From assembly GCF_910594005.1 (NCBI RefSeq), contig NC_057816.1, positions 42,308,797-42,372,796 on the forward strand: a stretch of DNA of 64,000 nt, in the 5' to 3' direction. The notes beneath the pieces are model-generated. The model made no database searches, had not been told where the DNA came from, and saw nothing but the letters and a program-made list of their open reading frames with translations. Position 1 is the stretch's first letter. Each line of letters starts with the position of its first letter. Of this stretch, positions 23,380 to 35,303 are shown piece by piece. This stretch comes from Cervus elaphus. Taxonomy: Eukaryota; Chordata; Mammalia; Artiodactyla; Cervidae. The position numbers and the translations under genes are program-made.

Positions 23380-24235
23380 CATCATTTATTGCAGATTGAC
23401 ACACACTTAATGGGGGCCTCCTCTGTGTCAGGCATGGTGTTAGATGCTAGGGATGCAAAGATGAGTGAGATACAGTTATGTCCTTGAGAAACTAAATGAT
23501 TCAGCGGTGGTGGTGGGGGGGGGATAAGGATATAGGACCTTAAAATCCAGTTTGAAAATGATATAAAGAGGGAAGCAGAATTTGCTTTAGAAATACAGAA
23601 TAGGGGACTTATCAGTGTCTAAGTACAGCAAAGAAAGTATCAGAGAGAAGGTGACATCTAGGCAGAGGTGAGCAGGAATTATTCTAGTAAATAAGGCAGG
23701 GAAGGTAACACATGTACGGACAGGGAGGAATAAAATAGTGTTGCGTGTAGATGAGAGTTACAAGCAGCCCTTGATACTAGAATGTAAACTGAGAATCGTG
23801 AAGTGGTGGTGAATGAAATTAGAGAGGTCGTAGGAGGGTGAGGGAACTCTGTATGCTCAAATACTTGGGTATATCCCATAGAGCTATGAAAACACTGGTA
23901 AGTGTTGAGCAATTAAATACAATGGACAGATCTGTATTCTGGATACATTAGCTAGTAGCAAGGTGAAAAAACAGACTTAGAGGCATGTAGCATAAATTTG
24001 GGAGTAGAGAAATAAACTGGGAGGTTACTGCAATAGTCAAATGTGAGATGCTAACTTAGCCAAGGGAGAAGTTTTACAAATGAGAGGAGAGGAGGGATAA
24101 AAATATCTATCAGTGCCAATAGGAGAATTTGCTGAGTGACTGGATATGGGTGGCCAGGAAGAGGGAAGTGTTTATGTGACTCACTTCTTTTTGTTTGGAG
24201 AAATGAGAATGATGGTGCCATTCCGAGCCTCAGTG
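23380..24235 (-). repeat. L2 LINE relic, inverted
   Basis: It reads ctcctctgtgtcaggcatgg, then tgacatctaggcagaggtga and further parts of antisense L2. A GGTGG-rich stretch lies near 23505-23522. Confidence 0.6.
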
Positions 24236-24269
24236 CTGCATGCTCTTTCCAATATGATCTCCTTCACTT

Positions 24270-24428
24270 AAAAAATTTTTAATTTATTTTGTCTTTTTCT
24301 TTTGTGGCCACACCATGCAGCAGGTAGGATCTTAGTTCCCTGAATAAAGGGGGAATTGAGCAGGAATTGAACCTGTGCCCCCTGCATTTGAAGCCTGAAG
24401 TCTTAACCCCTGGACTACCAGGGAAGTC
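24270..24428 (-). mobile_element. CHR-type cetartiodactyl SINE, inverted
   Basis: The reverse reading gives the tRNA-derived promoter region at the right end (cctggactaccagggaagtc) and the body tttgtggccacaccatgcag. This family is shared by cetaceans and ruminants and is older than Bov-tA. Confidence 0.75.
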
Positions 24429-25029
24429 TTCGTCTTCACTGGTTTAAAAGTGAACTTAAAGACTATGCCTCAAGATTAAACCTTTAAAATTTCTCCAGGG
24501 GTAGGTGTGCCCTTCTCCATTTTTCCATAATACTCTGCTCATTCCTCCCCTGTAGCACGTGGTCGTGAATATACAGATGTAATTTTTTTGTCCTATGTTT
24601 CATAAAACTATCACAATGAACATGGTCTCCTTTTTCATTCAACAGAAAAGAATTTTATTATTACTATTTGGACTATAATAATGTGCTGGGAAAACTGGAG
24701 TTAAAAAACATAGTTCTTATTTAATTTACCATCTTGTTGGGAAAGAGATAAGACGCTTTCGCTTTCCCAGGAGAGGTGGTTATTGTTTACATGTTTTTCT
24801 CCCACTAGATTATTAAGTTTCTTGGAAACTTAGACTAATTTTATATTTCCAGTTTTTCTATTACATTTTCTGGTACACACTCAGGCCTTAATTTGTTAAA
24901 TTAATTCATACTTGAAAATCTCAAAGACATCTCCAGCTGATCTTGTCTAAAACCAAACTTCTGATCTTTATCAAAAAAAGCATTTATTTCTTCAGTCCTC
25001 AAGGCAGAAGATTGGGCAGCCTTACTTAA

Positions 25030-25560
25030 TATCCATTGCAACCAATCATCTGTATGTCCTGTTGATTCTACTCCAAAGTATATCTGAAATCTTCCAATGC
25101 ACTATCAGCCCAAGACATCAAGAACTTTCGGTGTCTGCAGTGGCAACCAGCGTTAACCACCCCATCTATCTCCCTGGTTCCCCTTTCCATTTGTCTCCAA
25201 ATTATCCTCCCCCACAGCAAACAGAATAATATTTTAGAAGTATGCATCCAATCATGTTTTCTTCTTCTACTATACTCCCTGCAAAGGTTTCTCATTGCAC
25301 TTAGTATTAACCACGCAAATCCTGAACCTGTTCTATGAGGCTGTATCTGAACTAGGCTCTGCTATCTTTATGACCTCTTATCACATCGTTTTCTCATTGG
25401 CTTATCCATAAATAGACCTTTTTCTTAGCCAGAAATGCCCTTCTCATTATTTTTTGATAGCTATGTCTGTATTTATCACTTAGTTTTCTGCTAATTTTCA
25501 CTTCTTTAGAGAGATCTTTTATGATCACAAATTTAAATTATGTCTCCCCTGCTATATTCA
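25030..25560 (+). repeat. L2 LINE relic
   Basis: The order of weakly conserved segments (gcaaaggtttctcattgcac, ctgttctatgaggctgtatc) fits L2 in sense orientation. Confidence 0.5.
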
Positions 25561-27448
25561 TTTTCTAAAAAACTTATTCTTTTGCTTCATGCTCCTTAAC
25601 ACAATTTGTCTGTGCCTGTGTGTGTGGCACAGGGGAGGGAGGGAGAGGGAGAGAGTCCTCTCTCTCTCCCAACAAGATGGTAAGTTACTTAAGAACCATG
25701 TCTTATTTTTTAACCCTACTTGTATCCAGCACATTATTCTAGTGCAAATAGTAATACTAAAATACTTTTCTACTGAATCAATGAAAAAGAAGACCATGTT
25801 TCATTGTGATAGTTTTACAAAACATAGGACAAAAGTTTACACCGGTATATTCATGTTCAAGGGGTTTAGCCATGTAGATGCTTGAATCTGTGAAACAGTT
25901 GTTCAATTTAATGATAATCCATATTGAAATTAGGAATTATGAATAGAAAAGTAAAGAAATAGTATAAAGGAACAGATCACCAGTACTGATTTTTATTTCC
26001 CTCACAAGAGAACCAATCATGTTTTTTTTTTTTTCCTTTCTTACATTTTTACTGTATGTGTGTGTGTTTGCATTATTTCATCTGTTTAGCCAAGTTTAAT
26101 AAACACTCTGTGTCCTGCCCTGATGTGGCTCTGGGCACACCAGGATTTATGAGTATCAGAAAGCTTATCATCTGTGGTGAAAATCGGACTCACATGCTGT
26201 CACATGCTACTTGGGTGTTTTATTAAATCAGAATTTTTAATTGTTTTTTTTTTTTAAGAAAAAGGAAGTTTTCTGCATAAATACCACTCACAGAAAACTA
26301 AGTCTTAATGTGAGCTGGTCTCAGAGGGCCCAGAATCACAGGATTTTTAGAACCAGGCTTTTGCAATAAGCTAATACAGCTACCATGGATAATCTCTTGT
26401 CCTGTGAGAAATCCAGTCAAACACAAATGATGTTATAATCTAGCCTCTAGGAGTTTGTGTTAAATCCACCTTAATTGTAAAATGACTAGATGACCTGACC
26501 TACCAAGTGGGCCCTCTTCCTGGAATGTCCTTTTCTCTTATTTTCCTGGAAAACTTAGTTTCACAGGTCCCCTTCTTATATTTTGTGTTCACAAATCTGC
26601 ATCCTTAGCTTTATTGTAATCACACTTTTACTTTTTGCCTCTCTTATTAACTTCTTGACAATAGAGTGGCATGTCTTTATTTTTATATATTTCAGTGGTA
26701 GGCAAATAGGTGCATAATATGCATTTACTAAAGGTTTATTGAATAAATTGGAAGGAAAGATGGAAGGTATCATTCTGTTTTCATATTGTAAAGATTAGAA
26801 ACAGCTATAAAATATCATTTTGAGAAGACAATGACAATAATTTCCTAACATGTTTGGAGGAAAAAACTCCTAAACCAAAACATCACGAAAACAATAACAA
26901 AAAACAACCCTCTCAAAGTACCCCCCAGACCAGGGAGAGATGAGTCTTACCCTGTGTTGACATTATTTGAAAACTCATTAGTTAGAGGTTTCTGGTTTAG
27001 GTTAAGGATAAGCACTAAGAGAAACATAGAGTTTTAGACCAAATTCTACCTAATTCTGTGCTATCCTTTGGTCCTTGGACCTGTCATATATTTTAGTCTC
27101 TTCCTGGCCAATGTTTCTCTCTCTATGCCTCAACTCACAGTTAACTGGGGTCCTTCCTAGCAAATTCTGGGAATATCCTGAAGATGGGCTGAAAATGCCC
27201 AGTAGACAACCTAAGGATTCTGATCCAGTTTAGCGGTGAAGGCAGGAATATAGGCTGATTTCTCTCTGAGATACAGGACTTTCATGATTAGCCCTGGTGT
27301 TGGGAAGGCTTCTGTTCCCAAGGGAATTCTTGGTTGCATAAACAGTTCCGCCAAGATGAGGACTGCTGGGAGACGTGCCCCCCTCCCACGTCTGTGTCCT
27401 CTGCGAGTTTTGAGGGAGGTGCCTGTGCTGACATTGCGATGCATGTAC
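25561..27448. other. GRM5: Intron 3' to the cysteine-rich exon
   Basis: A short (gagagg)n-rich patch lies near 25631-25668, and an L2-like segment about 26500-26760. Nothing coding is seen. The first bases on the transcript side are the donor GTACATGCAT at 27448-27439. Confidence 0.5.
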
Positions 27449-27575
27449 CTGTGAGGTCGTCGGTGGGCCAGGACCCCAGCTGGCACGCCTTGCAGGTGTA
27501 CTCATCAAAGACGTACTCGTTCTCCTTGCAGGGCGTGCAGGTCCAACAGCAGCTCACTTCTCCCTTTCGGATCAC
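27449..27575 (-). CDS. GRM5: GRM5 exon: cysteine-rich domain
   Basis: This 127-bp exon encodes VIRKGEVSCCWTCTPCKENE followed by YVFDEYTCKACQLGSWPTDD and LTG, which is most of the cysteine-rich domain linking the ligand-binding clamshell to the membrane helices. It carries six of the nine conserved cysteines; two more come from the preceding exon and the ninth from the 7TM exon. In class C receptors this rigid module transmits closure of the ligand domain to the helices. The donor is CTCACAG|GTACAT, and joining its final G to the next exon restores the Gly-Cys-Asp codons. The acceptor is placed at ccgtag|GTGATC because that is the only AG that keeps Lys-Val-Ile-Arg in register with the upstream exon. 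That acceptor lacks a convincing pyrimidine tract. Skipping this exon would shift the frame (127 is not a multiple of three). Confidence 0.96.
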
Positions 27576-28780
27576 CTACGGCAATATTGACATTTCTGAT
27601 TATTTTTTTTCTCACATAGATACAAATACAGCAATTTTTTATTCAAATGTACTGCTTTACAAAGCAGAAAGGGGCTTTCACATAAATTATTTCAAATGTT
27701 TTCGGTTAGGCAGTATGAATATGGATATTCTCATTTTATAAAGAAACAGGCTGAATTTAAGCAACCAATCCAACATCATAAAACTGGCTGGAGACAGGGT
27801 CAACAATGAAATTAAGTGTAAATCTCTGGATAATTAGCTTTAGCTACCTGTATTAATGAAGTGACTGTATTTGTGCTCATAAGTAAATATGTATACATTT
27901 CAATATGTGTATATGTAACTGAATTTCCCCCAGAGTTTGTACCTTTCTTTGCTTCAAATTACGGATTTTTGCTTTCTGGACTTCCCTTGGCTTCCCGCCA
28001 CTAGCTGAATAATTGTTAGAAAAAAAATGCCCCTCATGGTATGTCTATTAAAGTTTAAAAAAATCTATCTATATTGATAAAGCAATTAAGAATTTGTTTT
28101 GAATTCAGAGGCAGAAGATGCTTTTTCTGGAGATCACTTCTTAGACTGTTTCTACTAAAAATCTGGCTCAACAATTCATCCCATACCTTCCTATTCTAGT
28201 AGTTTTGATTTGCTTGGGATGAAGAGGGATAAGGTCACTGAGACTATTATATTCCTCTTCATCTGTTTGATTTTTTTTTAAGGCAATGGAAAATAATTGA
28301 AATAATTTAACAGCTGAAAGAGTCCCAGATGTTATTCTTTAGAAATGTGTCTCTCTTTTTTTTTTCCTCCCACCAACTGGTACATGAATAGCCTCTGTGG
28401 AATAGAGGCAGCATTCATTAAACATTCCTATAAATAATTAAATCTGTGATTAATAACTAGACACAGAAGTGATTACACTTCAGATTCCTTGTCTGAGATG
28501 CTGATTCTGTTAACAACCTTTGATAATAATGTCTGGATTTCTGTAGCCAAACACGGTTGTGAACTGGCATGCCTTTCTTCTATTCTGTCCTGTCCCTTGT
28601 GCTGACTTTTGGCACTCAGCAATACAAGTAGGAAATGATGACAAAAGGACCTGAAACATCCTTTCCCTAAAATAACCAGATAAATGAGGCAAAATTGCTA
28701 ATCAGACCTGCTTCATTTATCCAAAGCTTCCTTCATAAGAATATTGACTGTTTACAGGTAATTTAGTGCATACCATATGG
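27576..28780. other. GRM5: GRM5 intron upstream of the cysteine-rich exon
   Basis: The acceptor side (27576-27620) is purine-rich on the transcript strand. Beyond it there is AT-rich sequence without a classifiable element. Confidence 0.5.
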
Positions 28781-28784
28781 TGGC

Positions 28785-28960
28785 ATCTCATTGAAACTTT
28801 GGAATAGCTCTGCATAAGGTAGCTAGTTTTATTTTATTCATTTTTTTGGGGGGAGGAGAAAACTAAAGCTTAGAGAGTTCGCACAACATGTGGGTAAATG
28901 AGAGATCAAATAATGTCTGTTGGACCTTGAGGTCATGCTCATAAATATTGAGCCTTATTG
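28785..28960 (-). repeat. MIR-like SINE, inverted
   Basis: It contains ggaggagaaaactaaagctt followed by a region like agagatcaaataatgtctgt. Similarity is weak. Confidence 0.45.
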
Positions 28961-29041
28961 GTTTATATAAAGATAGGGTTCATGATATTTTGAAATAGGT
29001 GGAGGAAAGAGAATCAAGGTACCAAAGTTCCAGTCTTACTT

Positions 29042-29249
29042 ATGGTGTTGTTCAGTCGCTCATTTGTGTCCGACTTTTTGTGACCCCACGGAACGGTAGC
29101 TCACCAGGCTCCTCTCTTCCTGTGAGTCTCTAGACAAGAATACAGGGTTGCCATTGCCTCCTGCAGGGGACCTTTCCAACCCAGAGTTTGAACCCAGGTC
29201 TCTTGCATTGGCAGGCACATTTTTTACCACTGAGCCACCAGGGAAGCCG
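29042..29249 (-). mobile_element. Bov-tA SINE, inverted
   Basis: It runs gttgttcagtcgctcatttg to accactgagccaccagggaa. Confidence 0.92.
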
Positions 29250-29379
29250 TCTTACTTAGAGCCACTAAATAATTGTGTAGCCTGGAGCAATCTCCCAGCT
29301 GATTCTCTTTCTTCCAACCAAGACTAATGCTTTTCACTCTAAACTTGTGTTTAGAGTCCCCTGAGGATTAAATCCGTAG

Positions 29380-29479
29380 AGAAGGGAATGGCATTCTTGC
29401 CTGGAAAATTCTGAGGACAGAGAAGCCTGATGGTCTATAGTCCATGGGGTTGCAAAGAGTCAAGCACAGCTGAGCGGAT
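29380..29479 (+). mobile_element. 5'-truncated Bov-tA SINE
   Basis: Body only: gaagggaatggcattcttgc to agcacagctgagcggatc. It sits between two inverted Bov-tA copies. Confidence 0.85.
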
Positions 29480-29507
29480 CGAGTATCACGATGATTTGTA
29501 AACTGTG

Positions 29508-29715
29508 TGTGTGTTAGTCACTCAGCTGCATCTGACTCTTGCGACGCCATGGACTGTAGCCCGCCAGGCTCCTCCGTTCCATGGGATTCTCCAGGTAAGA
29601 ACACTGGAATGGGGAGCCATTCCCTTCTCTAGGGAATCTTCCCAACCCAGGAATGAAACCCAGGTCTCCTGCACTGCAGGCAGATTCTTTACCATCTGAG
29701 ATACCAGGGAGGCCC
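29508..29715 (-). mobile_element. Bov-tA SINE, inverted
   Basis: It runs tgtgttagtcactcagctgc to ccatctgagataccagggag, full length. Confidence 0.92.
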
Positions 29716-30807
29716 TTGTAAACTGTCGAATACTTTTAAATATTAACTATTTTATTAGTAATATACATATAAATACCCACATAGAGATACAGATTTCATT
29801 TTCAGGGTATTTTCAACCACACTTAGTAAAAAACTATCATTAAGACAGTTACTAGATTTTGTAATGCAAGGAGGCACATTTCAAATGCTGAAGGATTCTT
29901 AGCAGCCTGGCAAACAAAAGCACTTGCATTTTTCCTCTTAGAAATATGCTGACTTTCTGTGATTCAACTTGCATGGCTTTATAAATTTCAGTTTTTTACC
30001 AGAATAAGCTCATGACCTTTTCCAAGATTAATTCCAGTTATTGCCATCTTTTTTGAATTAATAGTGACAATGTAATGTCTTCTTCTGATCATTAAGAACT
30101 GATTTGTTTTACCTTTTTTCACTTGTTATATATGTTCTGTTTCATACTCATTTTGAATACAAGAGGTGGTGACAATTCTCTTTCAGACCAATTTCCAATC
30201 ATTTTGAACACCTTGGAAGTAGTGTGCTTTCCTTATGATTAACAATATATAAAATATTTGACCCTTTGCCAGACTAAGTGTCCTTTCATGGACCCTAAAT
30301 TAACAAATCTGATCAATGCTGTGAGGTGTTGAGATCATTAGGGAAGCTGTTCAATGACCATGTTAAGCCATATCAAGAAAGTGTAGTCAGTTATATATTT
30401 AATGGAGTGAAAATGAGATCTGGTTAGGAAAATAGAATTTGGGATTAAAAAAGACTACATAAACATTACAAGAAATTAACTAGTATTGAAAATATGGTAA
30501 CAGGGAGTTAAGTTCTTCCACTGGGTAAGTTATTCCCATCCCAGGAGAAAGGGGTAGAAAATCATATATAAAGAAATCTCTTGAAACAAGATTCAACATT
30601 TTGAAGTTACAGGTTCAAACTGTATTGCTGTGAAGGATCAAAACAGACCACTTCCATGTGGTAATATTTACAAGCTAATCTTTATATGGGAAGGACTGGA
30701 AATTATGGACAATTGATATTTTAAGTGAGTCTAAAAAGAGTTTCACATGAAGAGTTTAATTGCAAGATGACTGGTTGGCCAAGATGCAGATGGTCACTGA
30801 ATATTAG
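29716..30807. other. Intron without recognised element
   Basis: AT-rich intron sequence with no exon or classifiable repeat. Confidence 0.4.
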
Positions 30808-30895
30808 AAGTCGGCAACCTTTTTCTACAAAAGACCAGATAGTAAATATTTTTGGCTTATGGTTGATAGCCAGGGCTGATCAAGGCTACCTCAAC
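30808..30895 (+). mobile_element. hAT-Charlie fragment (same family as 33307-33731)
   Basis: It contains agtcggcaacctttttctac followed by agaccagatagtaaatattt, matching the left end of the element at 33307. Confidence 0.65.
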
Positions 30896-31040
30896 AATGT
30901 TTCTTTCAAATACCTCCCCACCCACTTTCCATTCTCACTGTTTCTTCCATAATTCAGGGCCCTTGTCACCACGGTTGCAGTGTTCTGTTAACTTCTCTCT
31001 TCTTTCTTTATTCATTTCTCATAACTCTTCTCATGCATCT

Positions 31041-31216
31041 TCACTACTCAGACGGTAAAGGATCTGCCTGCAATTCAGCAGACTTGGGTTTGATCCCTGG
31101 GTCAGGAAGATCCCCTAGATCTCCAGTATTCTTGCCTGGAGAATCCCATGGACAGAGGGGCCTGGTGGGTCACAGTCCACAGTTTTGCAAAGAGTTGGAC
31201 ATGACTGACTAACACT
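31041..31216 (+). mobile_element. Bov-tA SINE with internal deletion
   Basis: It runs cactactcagacggtaaagg to gttggacatgactgactaac. About 25 bases are missing between the gatcccctaga and ctccagtattcttgcctgg blocks. Confidence 0.9.
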
Positions 31217-31269
31217 TTGGCCTTCATATATCAGCATCTTGGACAAAATTTTTTCAGACTCCTGGTTAA

Positions 31270-31745
31270 AAGGAAGTTCAACCTGTTTAGTATGGTATCT
31301 AGAACTCTCCACAAATGTGGCTTCAATCTATCATTGCAGCTTTCTCTTTCACAGTAACCATTTGGAGCACTGCACCCTAGCTTAATTCACTGTTATTCCA
31401 GGACAATCTGACCGCTCCTGTACTTTTCCTGTTGTTCTTCTCTCTATACAATTGATGACTTCCCTGCATCCCTCTCTGATATCATATCCACTTTTCATGG
31501 TTCAATGTCTGACATTTTACTGAGAAGACATTTGTTCCTTTCTTCTGTAAGAACTTATTTAAGCTCCCTATTATTTTCTTTCTTTTAATGAAGTCATCAA
31601 ATTTTATATAACATTACTTCTCTGTGCCCACACTGTTTTTCCTCATTGAGACTATTAATCTTGTGAGAGTAAATGTGTCTTACTTATTTTTGCCCCACGG
31701 ATGTAAACTATTACATTAGAGGAGTTTGATAAATATTTGTTGTTA
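31270..31745 (+). repeat. L2 LINE relic
   Basis: The end resembles the L2 3' terminus (taatcttgtgagagtaaatg, then gtttgataaatatttgttgt). Confidence 0.55.
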
Positions 31746-32054
31746 ATTAGAAATTGATGTCAATTCCAGCTGTGAACTCTTTATTCCCAGGAAGCATGTC
31801 TTCTAAAGGCTTACATGAGTAGACAGGGTGTAAGCATGACTCATGAGCTGGTTCAGTCAGTCCAACTCCTAAGACTGTTCTGGGTTTTACTAAGTATTGA
31901 AAGGACTTAATAAGAAAAGAATTAAATGTTTTTGACATTAGAAGCTTACTGTGGAAAAGGCAAAACAAAAGTCTCAACTTGTTAAAAACATTCAGTGATA
32001 ATGAATACTTTTGAACTTACAACAAAAATGAAAGAAACACAGGCTCTATTTTAC
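31746..32054. other. GRM5: Intron just downstream of the 32055 exon
   Basis: It begins, on the transcript strand, with the donor GTAAAATAG (32054-32046). No other element is seen. Confidence 0.5.
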
Positions 32055-32223
32055 CTTTATCTGGCCTTTTTCACATGGTTCGCTGCACACAGATCTGATG
32101 ATGTGGCTTTTCTTGGCCCATACTTCATCATCATCCATTTTTAATTCTCCATTGTCCCAGCTTCCAACATTGATATAATCAAAATAATCTTTTCCCATTT
32201 CTTTGAAGTTCATTATTTCATAC
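32055..32223 (-). CDS. GRM5: GRM5 exon: end of ligand-binding domain and start of cysteine-rich domain
   Basis: This 169-bp exon encodes 56 full codons from YEIMNFKEMGKDYFDYINVG through SWDNGELKMDDDEVW to SVCSEPCEKGQIK. It covers the last strands of the bilobed amino-terminal domain and the first two cysteines (CSEPC) of the cysteine-rich domain. One of these is known in the family to form a disulfide back to the ligand-binding domain, which couples the two modules. The acceptor tttctaag|GTATGA has a T-rich tract with a plausible branch region upstream. The donor is ATAAAG|GTAAAA. It takes two bases (AG of an Arg codon) from the preceding exon and ends on a codon boundary, in agreement with both neighbours. 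Confidence 0.96.
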
Positions 32224-32999
32224 CTTAGAAACAAGAATATAATAATTATTCAGCTAAAATATAAACATTCAGCTATGAAAAAGCAGTAGATTTCTGTCCT
32301 CCAAAATGTACCTATTGTCATATTAGTGACACTGGAATTTTCCATGACAGCACACTTAGAATAACAAAAAGCCTGTCTGTTTCACTTTCTCTTCAGAGAC
32401 CTTTTTTTTTTTTTTAAACTTTCAAGCTAACACCTGAAATAGAAAATAATCCCATGTGAGAAGGTGACTTGACCTCAGCATGATGAAAGACAGTTTTGGA
32501 ATAACTTCAAGAAGTTTAAAGAAGTACTTCTTTAGGCTTCTTAAAAAGACAGCAAGGTTTTCATCTCCTCTGAAATAAAATGATAAATTTCCTTTGTTAA
32601 CTAAGTGAGAAATTTGGTAAATCTTTAATCTTAGCTTCAGGTTTAGAGCATGTGGAGGTAATTTGGATAGGACCTGATCCTTTCATATTTTATCCTTTAT
32701 CAATGGCTAAACTCATTGTATAAAGACACTTTAAGGAATGATGTTGAAAATAGTTCTGAAAATTGATAGCTTCTAAAGTACCTTATGCAATGTAGAAATG
32801 CTGGAAGGTACTAGTACCTTGTGAATTCTCAGCCTTTATCATCTATTGTTCTTAGGCCATGTTGTCTGTTACACATACTCATACTTACAAACCCCTACAA
32901 TATAATGTTTATATTTTTGCTTTAAATAGTGCATTGTACTTAGTCTGATGTGGATTCTCCATGTCCTCTGCTCAGTTATGGTTATTCCCAGGCATCAAC
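32224..32999. other. GRM5: Intron upstream of the 32055-32223 exon
   Basis: It holds the T-rich acceptor tract (32224-32250) and a T run near 32402-32416. No repeat was classified. Confidence 0.5.
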
Positions 33000-33054
33000 A
33001 TGTGTGTGTGTATGTGTGTGTGTGTGTGTGTGCATGCATGCATGCGTGTGTGTG
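33000..33054. repeat. (TG)n / (TGCA)n microsatellite
   Basis: An imperfect TG repeat interrupted by ATG and by gcatgcatgcatgc. It abuts the 3' end of the inverted SINE that follows, so it probably grew from the SINE tail. Confidence 0.95.
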
Positions 33055-33250
33055 ACTCTTTGCGACCCCATGGATTGTATCCCTCTAGGCTCCTCTGTCC
33101 ATGGTATTCTTCAGGCAAGAATACTGGGGCAAGTTGCCATTTCCTCCTCCAGGGGATCTTCCCGACTGAAGGATTGAACCCAAGTCTACTGCCTCCATCT
33201 CCTGCATTGGCAGGCAGATTCCTTACCACTTGAGCCACCTGGGAAGCCCC
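33052..33250 (-). mobile_element. Bov-tA SINE, inverted
   Basis: It runs gtgactctttgcgaccccat to accacttgagccacctggga. Confidence 0.92.
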
Positions 33251-33306
33251 AGGTGCAACAGGGCCTCTTAAACCTTATTTTCCAGTGGACTCCCTATTTA
33301 CCTATT

Positions 33307-33731
33307 GGGGTCGGAAAACTTTGGCTATAAAGGGACAGATAGTAAGTATTTTAGGCTTTGTGAGACGGCTTCTGCTGAAACTACGCAACACTGTTAGAGC
33401 AGTGTGAAAGAGTCATAGACAGTATCTAAACAAATGAGACTTCTTGCTGTTATGTAGTTGCTAAGTTGTGTCCGATTGTTTGCGACCCCATTAGGCTCTT
33501 CTCTCCATGGAATTTTCCAGGCAGGAATACTGGTGTGGGTTGCCCTTTTCCTACTCGAGGGGATCTTCCCAACCCAGGGATCAAACCTGCATCCTCTGCA
33601 CCAGCAGGCAGATTCTTTACCACTGAGTCACCAGGAAAGTCCAAAATAAATTAAACTGTGTTCCAGGAAAACCTTATTTACAAAAACAGCAGACCTGATT
33701 TGGCCTGTGGAGCACAGTTTGCCAAACTGTG
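33307..33731 (+). mobile_element. hAT-Charlie non-autonomous element split by a SINE
   Basis: The left end ggggtcggaaaactttggct and right end agcacagtttgccaaactgt are imperfect inverted termini. Inside are gacagatagtaagtatttta and, beyond the SINE, tgtgttccaggaaaacctta and tttacaaaaacagcagacct. It belongs to the MER30/Charlie-type group, subfamily not assigned. An inverted Bov-tA occupies 33446-33642. Confidence 0.75.
33446..33642 (-). mobile_element. Bov-tA SINE, inverted, inside a hAT element
   Basis: It runs gttatgtagttgctaagttg to accactgagtcaccaggaaa, inserted after the hAT element and therefore younger. Confidence 0.92.
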
Positions 33732-34420
33732 ATCTATCCCGTTGGTGGTAAATGGTAAAGGTCCATATTTCTTGTCTATAATTTTAAGATCCTTAGAGCT
33801 CTTAAAAACCATAAGTTTTTTCATAATGCACATGGCAGCAAATCATGACCCGTTCTGAACTTACCTAGTGACAGAACTTGACCCACAGTGTCATGAGACT
33901 ATTTATACGTCATTTATCACACTTAACTGTGAATATGCGTATGTTTTGCAGTAGAAATATTAATGCATTGTTTAAGGAGTGCTGCTCCACAGTATGCTGG
34001 AGGCATTATGTAACTGTAAACTTGTAAATCAAAAATTCAGAATTCTGTAACACACTTGGCCCAAGGGTTTCATTGAAGAACTGTATACTGATAATAGTCT
34101 GGTTATGTGAGACTTAAAAACAATGATTGAATTTGAGTCTCTAACAATCTGTAATTATGTGTGCCAGACTAAGTTGTTACCTCTCCTAGCTTCCCCTGTT
34201 TAGGATCTTCCTCTCATGACCCCAGCATTTTAGGGGAACCCCTAATCACCCTAGTCTCCTCTGTTTTATAGCCCAGGTTGAAATGCCTTTGATCCAGCTG
34301 CAACTTTTACTCCAGAGAAATAACAATGCAGTGCCTACAATACATTTCCAGGAGAATAGGGGCTTTTTTATTTTGATACTGCAATTGGCAGGCTGTTGTA
34401 TCAGGTTAGGAGTTGAAGTC
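33732..34420. other. Intron without recognised element
   Basis: No exon, RNA gene or classifiable repeat was seen. Confidence 0.4.
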
Positions 34421-34424
34421 CAGA

Positions 34425-34625
34425 AGATGAGTTAGAATCTTGACTCTATTGTGTATTAGGCTGTATCTTTGGGCAAGTCATTTAACCTCTGTAAGCCTCA
34501 GTTTGTGAGCCTTCGGCTAGAAAAGAGTACGATAATATTACCTACCTCATAGGATTAAAATGTAGAGGATTTAGCTAAGTGTTTGCCTCAGAACATACAC
34601 TCAGTAAATATAAGTTGTAATTATC
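34425..34625 (+). repeat. MIR SINE
   Basis: It contains tttgggcaagtcatttaacc, tctgtaagcctcagtttgtg and attacctacctcataggatt in order. Confidence 0.85.
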
Positions 34626-35173
34626 TTGTAACTATCACTGGATTCATTGGAAAAAACAGAAAATTTGCAAACCACTTTTTTCTGAGTTTGGCTTGTATGC
34701 TCAGGGGCCAATTCTGCTCATTTATTAGTAGATTACTGTAATATCCAACCTTAGTAATGAATGAGAAGTCTCTAAAGAACAGTGAGTTCCCAGAAATTGT
34801 TTGGAAAATATTATGGATATTGTCCATGAGAGAATACTTATAAATCTCATCTGAGTCTTAAAGAGATTCCTGTTCTGCAAATGATTGTGAATGAGACAGT
34901 AATGTTCAGATCTGTTAAGCTTTCCCACTGGAATGGAGCTGAGCCATCTGGGCTAGTTCTTCATTGTCTGGTTTCTGGAACTGACTTAGGTACATGTCAT
35001 GAAAACTATTTGAATGGATGGAGCTGCAGTCCACAAAGGCTATGAACAAACCCCAAGCTGACGTCAGTGTTCCAGGGAGGTACACATGAATAATAAATCC
35101 ACGGGGAGATGTCAGAGCCCAGCCTTGACCTGACCCCACAGCCTGAGCTCATTCATTGACCTGCCCTAAGAAG
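34626..35173. other. Intron without recognised element
   Basis: Nothing classifiable. The open frames here (34621-34827, 34915-35139) show no family similarity. Confidence 0.4.
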
Positions 35174-35303
35174 TTCTGGAGAAGGAAATGGCAACCCATT
35201 CCAGTATTCTCGCTTGGGAAATCCCATGGACAGAAGAGCCTGGCAGGCTACCGCCCATGGGGTCACAAATGGCATGACTTAACAACTAAACACCAAACAC
35301 CAA
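35174..35303 (+). mobile_element. 5'-truncated Bov-tA SINE
   Basis: Body only: ctggagaaggaaatggcaac to gacttaacaactaaacacc. Confidence 0.9.

Noticed and set aside
27334..27741. Plus-strand 135-codon frame over the cysteine-rich exon
   Set aside because: It is a shadow of the GRM5 exon, extended by chance into the intron.
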